DNA of 64,000 bases, taken from assembly GCA_038380795.1 (NCBI GenBank), contig CM076266.1, positions 45,778,425 through 45,842,424 of the forward strand, in the 5' to 3' direction. Each line of letters starts with the position of its first letter. Positions within the stretch are counted from its first letter, which is position 1. A program made the translations under genes and the position numbers. A model generated the notes under the pieces. The model was not told the origin of the DNA. It did no database searches and was given only the letters and a program-made list of their open reading frames with translations. Positions 13,401 through 25,200 of this stretch are shown one piece after another. This stretch comes from Pyrocephalus nanus. Taxonomy: Eukaryota; Chordata; Aves; Passeriformes; Tyrannidae.

Positions 13401-15317
13401 TGGTGGGGAGTGTTTTTCTTTTTTCTTGATTCCTGCCAGTAATAGGAATCAACTGCTGACAGATGTACTATAATTCAGAGTTAAATTACTAGGTGGCTGG
13501 GCACTGCATTGCCTGTTGCTTCTTTGAAGTTCAACAGCAATGATCTTTGGCAGCAGAGCTTTCTCATTTCCACAGCTAATGCGCCCTGTTTCATGACAGC
13601 ATCTTAAGTGCTCCATCACAGTGAGCTCCATGAAAACCTGTGATATGACAACAAAAGTGCAGCTAAATTCCCTTTGCAGTTCTTTAATCTGGAAGCCTGA
13701 AGTGAAAGGTCTGCCCTTGCTGTAACTAACACTCCTCACCACTCCCAGACTAAAGTTCCAGGTTCAGTATCCAGCCACAATCTGGACTTCAGTTACATCC
13801 TTTCTCTTTGCCAGAAGGATGGCACAAGGCCTCCTACAAGCCAGAGAGATTATTCAATTATTTATGTCTAATTATAATGGCAAGGCTGGATGCTGTCTCC
13901 AGGGAACAGTGTGTAAGGCAAAAGAGGTCAACAAATGATGCTGCCAAGACCAGTATTGGTGGTTGGGAAGCCAAGGTCCAGTGTGGTCTCTGATGTAAAG
14001 AAAGGTTGCTGTAGTGCTGGTGAGAGAAAGGGATTGAAACTATACACAGTCAAGGTTCAACTTTGTAAGTTGCTAACACTTTGGCAAACCTGATTTAAGA
14101 TTAGGGAAATCCCAGTGCCAGGGAAATATATATTACTTGTCCTATTTCAAGCTTTGTCTTTTGCCTTTAGGAAAGAACTCCTTCTTTTCATGTAATTTTT
14201 GTAAATAAATCTATAGTTCAAGCAGAGTGGGAACAAGTTTATAAAAGAAATATTTTTGCATTGTCACCTTTGGGAACACAACTGCACTAAGCTACAGACC
14301 CTATGGTTACATATTTACACTTGTAAAAAGCCAAATTTTCCTTGCCACCTACTGACTTGCCCCCTCCTGGAGTGCAGCTCATAAAAAATTAACTTGGGTT
14401 AAGAAACATGGTATTCAAGAGTAAGTTTTCAATAATTTCAGACTCTCTCAGTTACAGCAGACGTCTGAACATGCTGTCAGACCTACAAAAATATATTCAC
14501 AGCCTACATCCAGTACTAGTGATATTTTCCATTCATCATTATATAAGTTATGCATGAGGACAAAGTATGTTGAAGAGCTGTTAAGGAAGGTGACACTAAC
14601 ACAAAGTATTTATATTCAAAGTAGACTTTAAAATGGATTGCAACAAGTGTGAGAAATAGTAGAACATAGCAGTTAACAAGCCAAGGATAAAGACAGTAAT
14701 CTACACCCCAAATGGTCCTTCAAAACAAGACTAATTGTACCATTGCCAATACTTAGCAACCAAACTATTTCATTGTCAGCTTCCAGACAGTCACTAATGC
14801 TGACTGACATGTAAAGCGATTGTGGAAATATCAAACAATAGTCCAATTCCTGAGGTTGTTACTCATACATTTAACTCAGTTTTTACTAGGGCAATTTTTT
14901 TTATTGAAGTCAATCCATCCTGACACCCTGCTCTGAATGCTTGTTGGACTTAGCAACAATAATTCCTTCTGCCTCTTTTCATGTGTTATCCCTTCAGCCT
15001 TGATCCTTTCATCTGTGTCCCCTTTAGGAATGATGTGAAATCTCTACTCTATTTCCAGTTATTGAGACATCTGGAGATGGCAAGAAGGAGTCGTGACAAC
15101 CAAAATATAGCACAGGACCCTAAATTTAAAAGGCATTTTTACCTAGTAATTGCAGAGAGAAAAGATTGCCATGATTATAAATATATCTTCTGAAAACCTA
15201 ATCACTATCTGAAGTATCTTTAATCCAACTGAATGCAATATCTTTTCTCTTGCAGACATTTTGGACTTGAATAGTAAAATTTAAACACTGATAAAAACTC
15301 AGGAGCTTTTTTTGTTG
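10406..15317. other. Unique noncoding DNA
   Basis: No gene or transposon was recognised. Base composition is slightly richer in GC around 11580-11820, with no CpG enrichment. The open frames at 11212-11448 (minus), 11586-11816 (plus) and 13449-13742 (minus) show no domain, signal peptide or repeat that would support a gene. Confidence 0.55.
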
Positions 15318-15353
15318 AAAACAACTCTACCAGAGAAAACAATTCTACCAGAG
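15318..15353. repeat. 18-bp tandem duplication
   Basis: The unit AAAACAACTCTACCAGAG is repeated once with a single C-to-T change in the second copy. It produces a repeated hexapeptide in an open frame on the minus strand, but that frame is short and unsupported. Confidence 0.88.
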
Positions 15354-16509
15354 AAACCAGCGAATAAATATCACATGTCTCTATCAAACTGCTTCGGCAA
15401 AAATCTGACATCAATTTGAAATTTCAGCCAAGTAAAAAAGGAGTACAAAAGCATGGACTGTAGAACTCTTTTTCTTCTGCAAAAAAAGGGTATCGATAAT
15501 TATTTTTAAAATTCTTGTAAAAGCAGTCCATGAAGTGTAATGGAAAGAAACAAAACAAGGAGATATTAAATGATCTTTAAATTCAGGATGACAAAGAAAT
15601 ACTAACAACAAAATTTTGGTACCTTGCATCACAGGTAATGGTGAAGACAACAGACAGACCCAGTAATTCAGCAGAACATCGATGATGTGTGTGTAAAACG
15701 GGAGGATCAAGAACATTTTGTCATTCCTCCAAAGCAAACTCTCTCTAAGTTAGTGGATAAGCCAGATCAATTTCTGCCAGCAGAATAGGACATCCTGAGT
15801 GTTTATGGGTTTTAGGTAGCCCACTGTAACTTCCAGCCCAACAGGGTTCACTCTACCCCTGTGTGCTGTAACATCAGTGTTCTGCTCTGCCACTTGTCAG
15901 CCACAAGCTCAGAGGCATGCCAGGCACCCTGCCTAAATTCTCAGCAATCATCTCCTTTCAGGGTGAATGATTGGAAGGTTCCTGGATGGAGGGAGGAAAG
16001 CCTGTTTTATAAGCCTGTATCATGCTGTGCGACCAGCTCCCAGCTTTGTGTCATGCATACCTTAATCACTTCACAACCTGTCTAGTCTCATCTTAGTCTG
16101 GTCTGAATATTGTCTCTCTGCTGAGGGATCTGGATTGCTCATGATCTAATCATATCTCCTGTCATCTCAATAGTGGTTATTTCCCCTGCATGTTTATCAC
16201 AGATGCATACTTTCAAATGTCAGCTAAAAACAATGTGACAATATCAGCAAAAGGTTTTGCTTTGTTGAGTGCAAACCAGTCTTTTGAGTATTCTAGTAAA
16301 ATGACACCATCCTCTTTTCTAATTGTTAATCCTAACGTTTCCCTTTTCAATGTGACTAGTTCCTTCCTCCTTGCTTATCCCCTGAAACAGAGTGACAGTA
16401 TGTTTTCATACTGCATTGCATTTTCATAACTCATGTAAGCTCAAAAGTTGTCTCTGCTTCAATTTTTTTTTCTGTCATTGACTACTATAAATGTAAGTTT
16501 TCATCCACT
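15354..16509. other. Unique noncoding DNA
   Basis: Nothing recognisable was found. The 108-codon minus-strand frame at 15411-15737 has no family features. Confidence 0.55.
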
Positions 16510-16538
16510 GATATTCACAAAGCATTTTTGTGAATATC
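16510..16538. repeat. Perfect 12-bp inverted repeat
   Basis: The left arm GATATTCACAAA and the right arm TTTGTGAATATC are exact reverse complements around the five-base spacer GCATT. Transcribed RNA or single-stranded DNA could form a hairpin. It does not look like an intrinsic terminator, and its stem is too short for a microRNA precursor. Confidence 0.9.
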
Positions 16539-19500
16539 CTTGAATATACCTTCAAAAGTAATCAATCTCTCTTGCACAGAAACATAAAGGCCTTTTCAAG
16601 TACATAACAACCAAAAGAGAGCACATCCTTGGGATCTGTGTGTGGTTGCTTCTTTCCTTTTCACTGTGTTTTTATTTCAATGTTTTATTAGTTTTTCCCC
16701 TCAGATCCAAACCTGTAAAACCAGAGGAAAAAACATCCTCTTGCAAGTGACAGGAAAGGAAAAGGACAGCAAAAGCCCATAACAAAATCTGAAAGTTGAA
16801 ATGAGACAGGACAATACAGCTCTGTGTGTACAAGGCAGTAAAGAGGAGAGCAAGCCTTCCTTGTATTTAACCCCACTTATAGGAGAAAAAGAAGGGGCAG
16901 CAAACTCAGTTTTTACCAGAAAACAAAACACCAGAGGGAAAGAGGAGAGACCACACATCACTGGGAGCAAATTGTCCCTCGGAAAAAAACAAACCACCAA
17001 ACTACCAAACAGACAAAAACAAACAAATCCTTTCCCCAAAGTGGGATGCAAGCAAGGTACTCCCCTAAGGTCTGCTTGAAGAGGGGTGCAGCCATACAAT
17101 GTTTATCCAGATCTTTCAAAATGTGCAGTGTTGCCTTCAGTAGGACATAACTGTGAATGAATGATAGCACAGCTATCAACCTAACACAACCATTCACAAC
17201 CAGGCAGGCTGAGCCCTTCATACATCACTCTATCTAGGGCTTTGCCTTTAAATCCTCTTATTTCACTACCTCAAAGGCACCTCAGTGTGTCCTAGTCAAA
17301 GTGGCTGCACTATTTGTCCATAAAGCAGCTGCTGCTGCCACATCTTGCAGTTACTTGGAACTGTAACAATCCACCTGTAAGGAAATAGTGAAAAAAAACG
17401 GAATATCATCTCAGATGTGCGCTGCAAACAAAGGCAGGGCACTGGTTCAGTGATGCCAATAACACGCTACAATATGGCAAATTTAAATGAATGTGACATT
17501 GATTTCTCCTGTAGCTCAATTCCGTAATTAAAGCTATAACCAAAGGGTCTTTTCATTTTTTACTCAGGTAAGTTCTCACTACAGTCAGAAGAATCTATCC
17601 AATGAAAGACCAGGAAAACTTGAGTAGCAGCCCAAAGATTTAACCTTACTTGCTGTATTTCTAATCACTCTCATTTAGAGGATAATTAAAGCCACTTGAC
17701 ATGTGAGATGCTGTATACATGCTCTGACCTAGAATGAGAAAGCAACAAGATAGAAAATAAAAATCATGAACCAGAAGCCATAATCTCCTCTTGGCTTCTG
17801 CAGCATGCCCTGATTTAAAAAGGAAATCTTTCTTCTGACTACAAATAGAGACTAAAGAAGACTACAGTGCAGCATTCAGAGTCTGAAACTCACAGTGGTG
17901 CGGTGTGAGGCCGCTGAAGCCACACTCTGTGCCCAGACCTTCCCATCCTCTCCCTTGGTTATCCATCCCCCCACCCAGGTACCTGTGGCACCCATGAGTG
18001 CTCTCCTTACCTGCCCTTGCTGTCCCCTTCCCCACCAACCCACACACAGGCAGTCGTTTCCTCCACGGCTGAGAATTGGATTGTTGCCCTCATTTATTTG
18101 GTTCCCTTTTTTCTAATCACTGGAAATGACTACCTGGGGTTGTCTTTGTCACATCATTGTTCCTGCCTATTATAATTACAGGACACTGGTTTCCCTGTGT
18201 ATTTTCAAATGCAGTTTAAGAATTAATGCTATTACATATCTTTTTCTTCTGATGCAGCTAGACTGTTTTCTCCATACTGTTACACATTTCAAAATGTGTG
18301 AAATTTCATCTGTGAAAGGTACAGGACCATCATAAGTAATCATCAATTAGCTGTGATATCAAAATGTTTTCAAAATAATGATAAAATCTTAATATTTATT
18401 TTTTTAAAATATTCAGAGATTACTTGACACAGTTTAAAAATAATGGAGTAGGTCACTCAGAGGCAAAACAGTTTGAGAAACTATCCGCCTATACAGCAAA
18501 ATGTTAATGCCCTTTGAAATACAAAGGTAACTGAGCTGTTCTATTTATTGTCTAGTGTTTTGTACAATTACAGATGCAGGACCAGAAGTATTTATCTTTC
18601 ACCTCAAAATCTGATTGCTGTGCTAATGCCATTTAAAACTAAATGGAAGAAAATTATATTCTCCACAAGAATTTGATTGTTTTCTTTCTTTGGATAGAAA
18701 AAGAAATAATAGTCATTTTTATTCACACAAAGTCTTGTACAGAAACCTCTGTATATAAATCACATTCAGCCCTGTAATTTGTTATTAGCTATTGGTTATA
18801 GCTGGGATAAATGCATGGGAACACTATTTATGTAATTGTAAGCAATGTTACATTTGGATTTGGGTCTCAGACCTCATGTAGCTTTCTACAAGTCATTAGC
18901 CTTTCTCTACTTTCCTCTTTTTCCTGCAAATCTTTGAGTTTAAACCAAATAAGAGTACTGTTCCCAGTCACAGGAAGAGTCAAATTAATTCTCAGAGTGA
19001 GAAAAATACCCAAAAGAACTCACGATTCAGCCCTATCAACCTTGGACACAATGTTTAAAGTGACATTTGAGGAATTAAATGGGCTGAAATGTTTAAGAAT
19101 TATTCAAGTATTCAGTGACCTGTATGATGCCTGAGTCAACATGAACACTCTTGAGAGAGAAGTCTAGTATGTTTTCCTGACTTCTGACAAGATACAATCC
19201 AAAGGAAATGGTTTAATACCACATACCATGCTAATTATACATACTTTTCCTTCATATTCTGTCTTGTAATCTCCCCTATCATACTGATAGTATGCACAAC
19301 ACAGACAATAGGAACAACTTAGTGATTCACAAGTATGGAAGTCTTCAATTGAAAATGTTAACGATTGTGGGGGATGCCCAGATATCACCTTCCCAGATAA
19401 GGAAGGAAAGGACTTGAGTATAAAGATCTCATCTTATTGTGCCCTTTTAATTATTATCATTAATGCATGAAGAAATCCATGAAGATTTGCAAGATTTCTT

Positions 19501-21744
19501 TTCAGAATACTGTTCAAATAAATCACATTTCAGGGAATATTTGAAGTTTCAGCACTTTACAGAAATCCAAAGCCATACTTGCTTGGCAGGAAATAGGGGT
19601 CTAGAGCAGTAAGACTTATTTGCACATTCAGGTACTGCAAGTATATGTTCAGATAGCTTATATATACATAGGAAGCTGAACACCCACTTACGAATTAGGT
19701 TTACATGCCCCAGTTACAGACATTCTGCTTTGCAATTAGGTACTTAATTGCATACTCAAAGCCTTGATTTCTGTTTGTAAATCTGAGCTTTGTTGAATTT
19801 TCCCTCAGTAACAGATTCCCAAAGCTCCTCTGCCGCTGTATTGTATTTTCTTCCCCTTCCCAACCTTTATCACAGCTTCCTTGGGGCAAATACATTGTTT
19901 ACTATCTCAAAGCATGTTGCAGCTCACCTGATCTTTCTATTTGCAAAAGCACAAGAATCATTCTGCTCATCTCCCAGTTGACACTGCAAAGAACAGTCCC
20001 TTCACATGGAAAAAGGTAGAGCCTGCACTCATGCCCAGAGTCTGTAAAGCGGGGCATGTATTTGAAGAAAGGTTCCCTGCTCCCTCACCTCCTGGATCTA
20101 TGTGCAAACATCGGGCATAGTGTAAGCTGCAATAAATTATTTTTGAAGCTACAGAAGTCACTGGCTGAATCTGAACCGTAACACAGAGTTCCCATTTTCC
20201 TCACACAAAAGAAGACCATCCCTCTCTGCATTCATTACTTTACACACACATTCAGATTTCGGAATTATCCAGAACTAAGGATATCAGACTGTCTTACATA
20301 TTTTTCCAGCTTACGATGTATGCTGCAGTCCACTAGGAACAGATCTGAAATAATTATATTTCATTTCATCTCAAGTCAGACAACAAATTAGCTTAGCAAA
20401 TTTTAATGGAGTGGTGCGCAGTGTCTCTTTTACTTAATGAGACTACATTTTGATGAGAGACTCTAGTGGGTTAAGGAATCATAACCATAATGAAATATAA
20501 GGTTTGGGGTTTTGGTTCATTAGGCAACAAGGAGAGCTCTTCAGAATACTTGCTTCCAAAAAGAAATACAGATGTTATAGCCCTCTGGAGAGTTTTTCTG
20601 TGAACTGTCATTACTGAAGAAATGTACTTGGAGGAAGAGAAAGGGAAAGACGGATTGAAGAATTCAACTATGCCACAACATATTTATCCATCAAAAGAGG
20701 ATAAAAAGTTGATTTCTCAGTCATGGAAAGAAAAAAAAATAGTTCAATAATCTGGTTTGATATTCTTACACTGGATAAAGATCCATTTCTATTTCCAGAA
20801 TACCAGTTATCTTGCATACACTCAATGTATGAATGACAACTGACAGTTGTGTGCATCTCGTTCCACCATGTATACAAAAAATACAAGCACGAGATATAGG
20901 TGACATGTACATTTTCAACCTCTTATGGAGGTTTCCTAGAGGAAATTAGTACTGTGACTTCCCTAGGGCAGACAGCAAGAAAAAAGGGACAAATGAGCAG
21001 TTTTGCACTACATAAACCTACAGAAACTGCATTTCCACCTCACACTGAAAATATGATCACGAAAAATTGAAGGTTGCATTTGGGATGTAATGTGTTTTCA
21101 TACCAATTCTCCTTATTATTATAAATTGCATAAACTAGCAATAGACTGGTAATAGGGAAGGAGAGAAAGGCTATGAATTATCTTGCCCAGAGATGGTCCC
21201 TCTGGGTAAGTAAGCCAAAAAGTGGTTCAGTTTGGAGGGAGGTTGCAGCAAACCAGATAAATGGAGGCAGGATTTTATCCTTTGGTGCACATGTGTCCGT
21301 GCTTTTCTGAGAAGTTAAGCCATACACATGTAAAACCAAGTATTTGTCTACATTTTAAAATTTGAACAGGAGAAGATAAAAGAGGATTTTAAGAACTGCA
21401 AAATAATCAATATGCCTTTCATTAGTAGTAAAGGAACACTATGAAATCAGAATGGAGAGCTGAAAGCCCTTGGCATTCCTTCGCTATAACAAAAATGTTA
21501 AAAGTCTGAACCTGGAGTCTGGAAGGGTATCTCTGAGAGCTCTACTCCTCTTTATATGTGCATGCCATGGGCCACACAAAATCTCACAGAAAAAAGTATG
21601 ATAATGCCATCAATATGTGAACTACTAAAACGAAAATACAGTGGATGTAGTCGAAGCATTCCCTTCAAAGGTTAACATGCAGACTGTACTAGTCCTCCCA
21701 GGCATAATCATCCAGCAGAAATGATAATTAAAAGTCATAATACA
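16539..21744. other. Unique noncoding DNA
   Basis: No exon or transposon was recognised. An A/C-rich stretch lies at 16981-17035. A GC-richer segment rich in CCC runs lies at 17890-18075 but is not CpG-dense. The overlapping minus-strand frames at 16688-17221 are hydrophobic, F/C/L-rich translations of pyrimidine-rich DNA and are not convincing proteins. Confidence 0.55.
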
Positions 21745-22270
21745 TACTTTTTTTCCAAATCCCGCACTTGACTTTGATCACAGCAGATTACAAGGCACAC
21801 ATAATCAACAATATTGTAATTAAATTGCATCAAAGATTGCTGACCTTTTGGTGCAATCTTTTAGGTAAAATTCACAGTACACAAACATGTTTTAATCTGT
21901 GTGAAACATTTAACATGCATAAAGAAAGGTAACTTTTGACATCAACATAATTAGCCCTGGCATATTGACTCTACATGTCAGCCCTTGGCTGTGAGCTAAC
22001 TTGTGTGAGATCTTGACATAATCACTTTAAGTGCTGCCAGTTTGCGTAGCTGCCATGGATTAAACAAGAAAAATGGTATCAGCAATGTAGGCGTATGTTC
22101 TCTGCAGCATGTTAATGAAGCAATTTGCACTAAAATTTTTGATATTTATAATTTCCTTTGTTTTAATTACGAAAGCAATCAATATTATAGAATCTCTGTA
22201 CTTTTTGAAATAGGCTATTAATTAACCTATTGATTATTGTGGAGAGTGAGAAATAATCTTCCTGAAAATA
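21745..22270. promoter_or_regulatory. Possible conserved noncoding element
   Basis: This block has the texture of a vertebrate developmental enhancer or conserved noncoding element. It is a long, complex, repeat-free AT-rich sequence with homeodomain-type cores (TTAATTAC near 22163, TTAATTAA near 22214), and there is no open frame of 60 or more codons on either strand from about 20890 to 23340. Conservation is inferred from texture alone and was not measured. It may equally be ordinary intergenic DNA. Confidence 0.25.
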
Positions 22271-25200
22271 TATTCCCTTTTTCAAGGTCTTCTATGTGAC
22301 TTTTAGGATGCTGAGATCTACTGACAGAATAATGTTGCCTTTTTACCATATGAATAAATAGCCATAATAGCTCCAGCATAATTTACAGATTATTTCAGTT
22401 CTCCTTGAACCAAGGTCTGAAAGCTGCTAAAACCACTCAATAAAGGAAACTTGCCATCAGATGAAATTTGGGTTTATTGCCACAGAAAGCACTGGATTTA
22501 ATTTCTCTCAGTTTTATCTGAAAGTTGCATACTGAGAGCAGGGACCTCTGAAGACTTTTCAACTTGGCCTGTCTTTGCATACTTGATATCTTGCAATCAC
22601 CTTCTAAGATCTTAGAGCAGTGTCATTTCTCCTAGCAATGAAAGATAAGAGGATGTACTTTGCACATTCCTTAAGCTTGGTAACATTAAAATACTGTATC
22701 TTGGCATCAATAGAAAGTCATTGCAAATGTAATACTTTGGTTTTTATTACATGCAAGGTTAAAACTATCCAATTTTGATCTTTTATTATTATTATTATTC
22801 TAGATAAGATGGTATTAATGATTATTTCAACATATGTCTTGGAGCTTTGATAATCTGGGGCAAGGCAGTAAATTTTAACACATGTACAAAATAATCATGA
22901 GACCACAGTTTAAGGAACTGATGAAGACACATTTTCTAACTTGTCTATATCACATAGAGAGCAAAGTTTGACTTTTTAATATGATGATGTCATGATCACG
23001 AGCTAGAACCTCAGTATCAGCAACATCCATTTTTAAAAATCATCATTATCCCTTTTTGTTAAAAATACACCTAATGAATACTAATTACATATAAAATGAC
23101 ATTAGAAGTTGGCCAGCTTCAGAATTTTAAATGTGTCCACATCCTGGTGCCTTGCAGGGTAACTAATATTGAATATCTACATCTGAAGCCACTCTAGGGT
23201 CCTAAGAAATACTTCTGTTTGGGCTCTCATTAAAGTAAAATCATGCTTTTGCCATGATTTAAGCACACGAGAACAGAAAATTCCATAAAAACAACTGCTT
23301 TCTCAGTGATTCTACTATTTGAAAAACCCTGATTCCGAATCCCTTGCAGCTCGTGAGTGTGACTGATCCAAACACAGCTCTAATGCTGATCCTGACTGAA
23401 CCTGTATTGTTCTGGTTACAGACCCCAGCTGGAGCTAAATCCTGTTATAGTGATTGCCTTCAGAGTCATTTTTTACGTGAACTTAAATGCTATGTCTTTA
23501 TAAAGTACTCTTATTTTTTTACAAAGTACACTCAATAATTTTCTTCTTTTAAAAATAGATCAGAAAGTCAGTTAAATATTTCAACAAAACTGATTCTTTT
23601 TAAAAGCAGAATTGGAGCATCCTAATAACCTGGCTCTGCTCTGGAACAGGTGAAAGAGTGAGGCATCTTATGGCTCCCTAACACAGACTATTTTTCAGGG
23701 ATTTGCTAACCTCTTGTTCTGATCTTCACAGATAAAACAATATTTATTTGCCTAGAAACAGATGTTGGCTGCCTTTGGGACAGGCTAGGATTGCCTGCCT
23801 TGCATCCAGCTGCCACTTCAGAAGGGTGTGGGTACACGGTGGGTCCTGTGCCATCTCTGCCAAACCCACACTGATATCACAGGTTCCTGCAGTGTCTCCA
23901 GTGCCAGGAGGTATCTTGATGTGGGCACACTGATCCGGTCACATAGGGTAGAATTCAGCATGGAATTAAAAGGCATGTTTTTAGGTGTCTGCATACAAAT
24001 CAGGTGTCCAAGGTCCTACTGTAGTCAATGGAAAGCAAGTAAAAATAGGTGGTGGAGTCCCAGGCATCTTCTGACTGACTGACTCAACCTATCTTTAGAG
24101 TCCAGTAACTGCACTTATTGCAGACTCAATTCAGTTGCCTAAAATTGTCCTTTTAGCTATTAAGATGCACAAATGTGCTAAAAATGACATTAGTCATAGG
24201 AAATCCAAGCTTTTCTGGACTAACAGCTTGCAGCAGGAAAGTCTGAGCCTCAAGTGGCACTAGATAACAATGTTTAAGAAACTGAATCCAGCCCAGCTGA
24301 TTATACTGTGAATTTAAACTCCCAGTTGACATGGAGACACTTACTTTTAGATATCTGATCTGGAAATAAATCCAAAAATTATGTCCAATGACAAATTCAG
24401 TTCTAGAGCCCAGTTTTCCTGTGACTCTCACAAGTTTGAATCAAAAGAAGCACAAAATATAAATTAAAATATTTTTATTTAGAGCAGAGAGTAGAACAAT
24501 TGTTTGGTTTCTTTTTTCTATTACAGTCCAGTAATAGTACAGATTTTAAAATTCTGCAAGTCGTAGGCTTAGTCTTGCCACTTCAGGCACCAAATCAAAG
24601 TCAATTCTGGATTAAGACATGAACATCAAAGAGATACTTTTCTACTCCTCCTCTTTCCTGCACAGTATCCTGCTCAGCCATTTAGGGAATTATCTGCACT
24701 GTCCATGTACACCAAATCAAGTATCTGCAAAGGAATTTTTCTATTCTGCTTGTGCTTATTCCTTAGTAGGAATGAAACCCTAAAAGAGCTGTTGATGTGC
24801 CTTACTATTTTGCGTTATATTTATAGAAAGAACTTTGCAAGTAATCTTGATAGCACCAATATTTACTGAAATGGATTTCTTTTACTTTTTACATAACCAC
24901 ACATGTTATTGATTCTGAGAACTTAGTTTAATTTATTTCCAAATATCTCATCATTTCATACATTATTTTAGTATTCCATTCTCTCAATGTGAACAGTAAA
25001 CATAGTGATACCTCCAGAGTTCTTGAAGCATCTTGGACACAAAGAACAGGTATCCTTTCTGCTGGACAGAGATATTCAAAAGCTTCAAAATATTCAACTG
25101 TGAAAATTTTTATTCATCTTCTCTGCATAGATGCTAAACATACACAGATAAAAAAGTATACATGGGCATAAATAAATGTTAATTGTCAGTTTTCTCTGGG

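Noticed and set aside
16701..17099. 132-codon minus-strand frame with hydrophobic segments resembling membrane helices
   Set aside because: The hydrophobicity comes from T-rich composition. Two other frames overlap it on the same strand and none has a family motif.
17890..18075. GC-richer segment as a CpG island or promoter
   Set aside because: CpG dinucleotides are few and the enrichment is mainly C-runs. No start site or exon follows.
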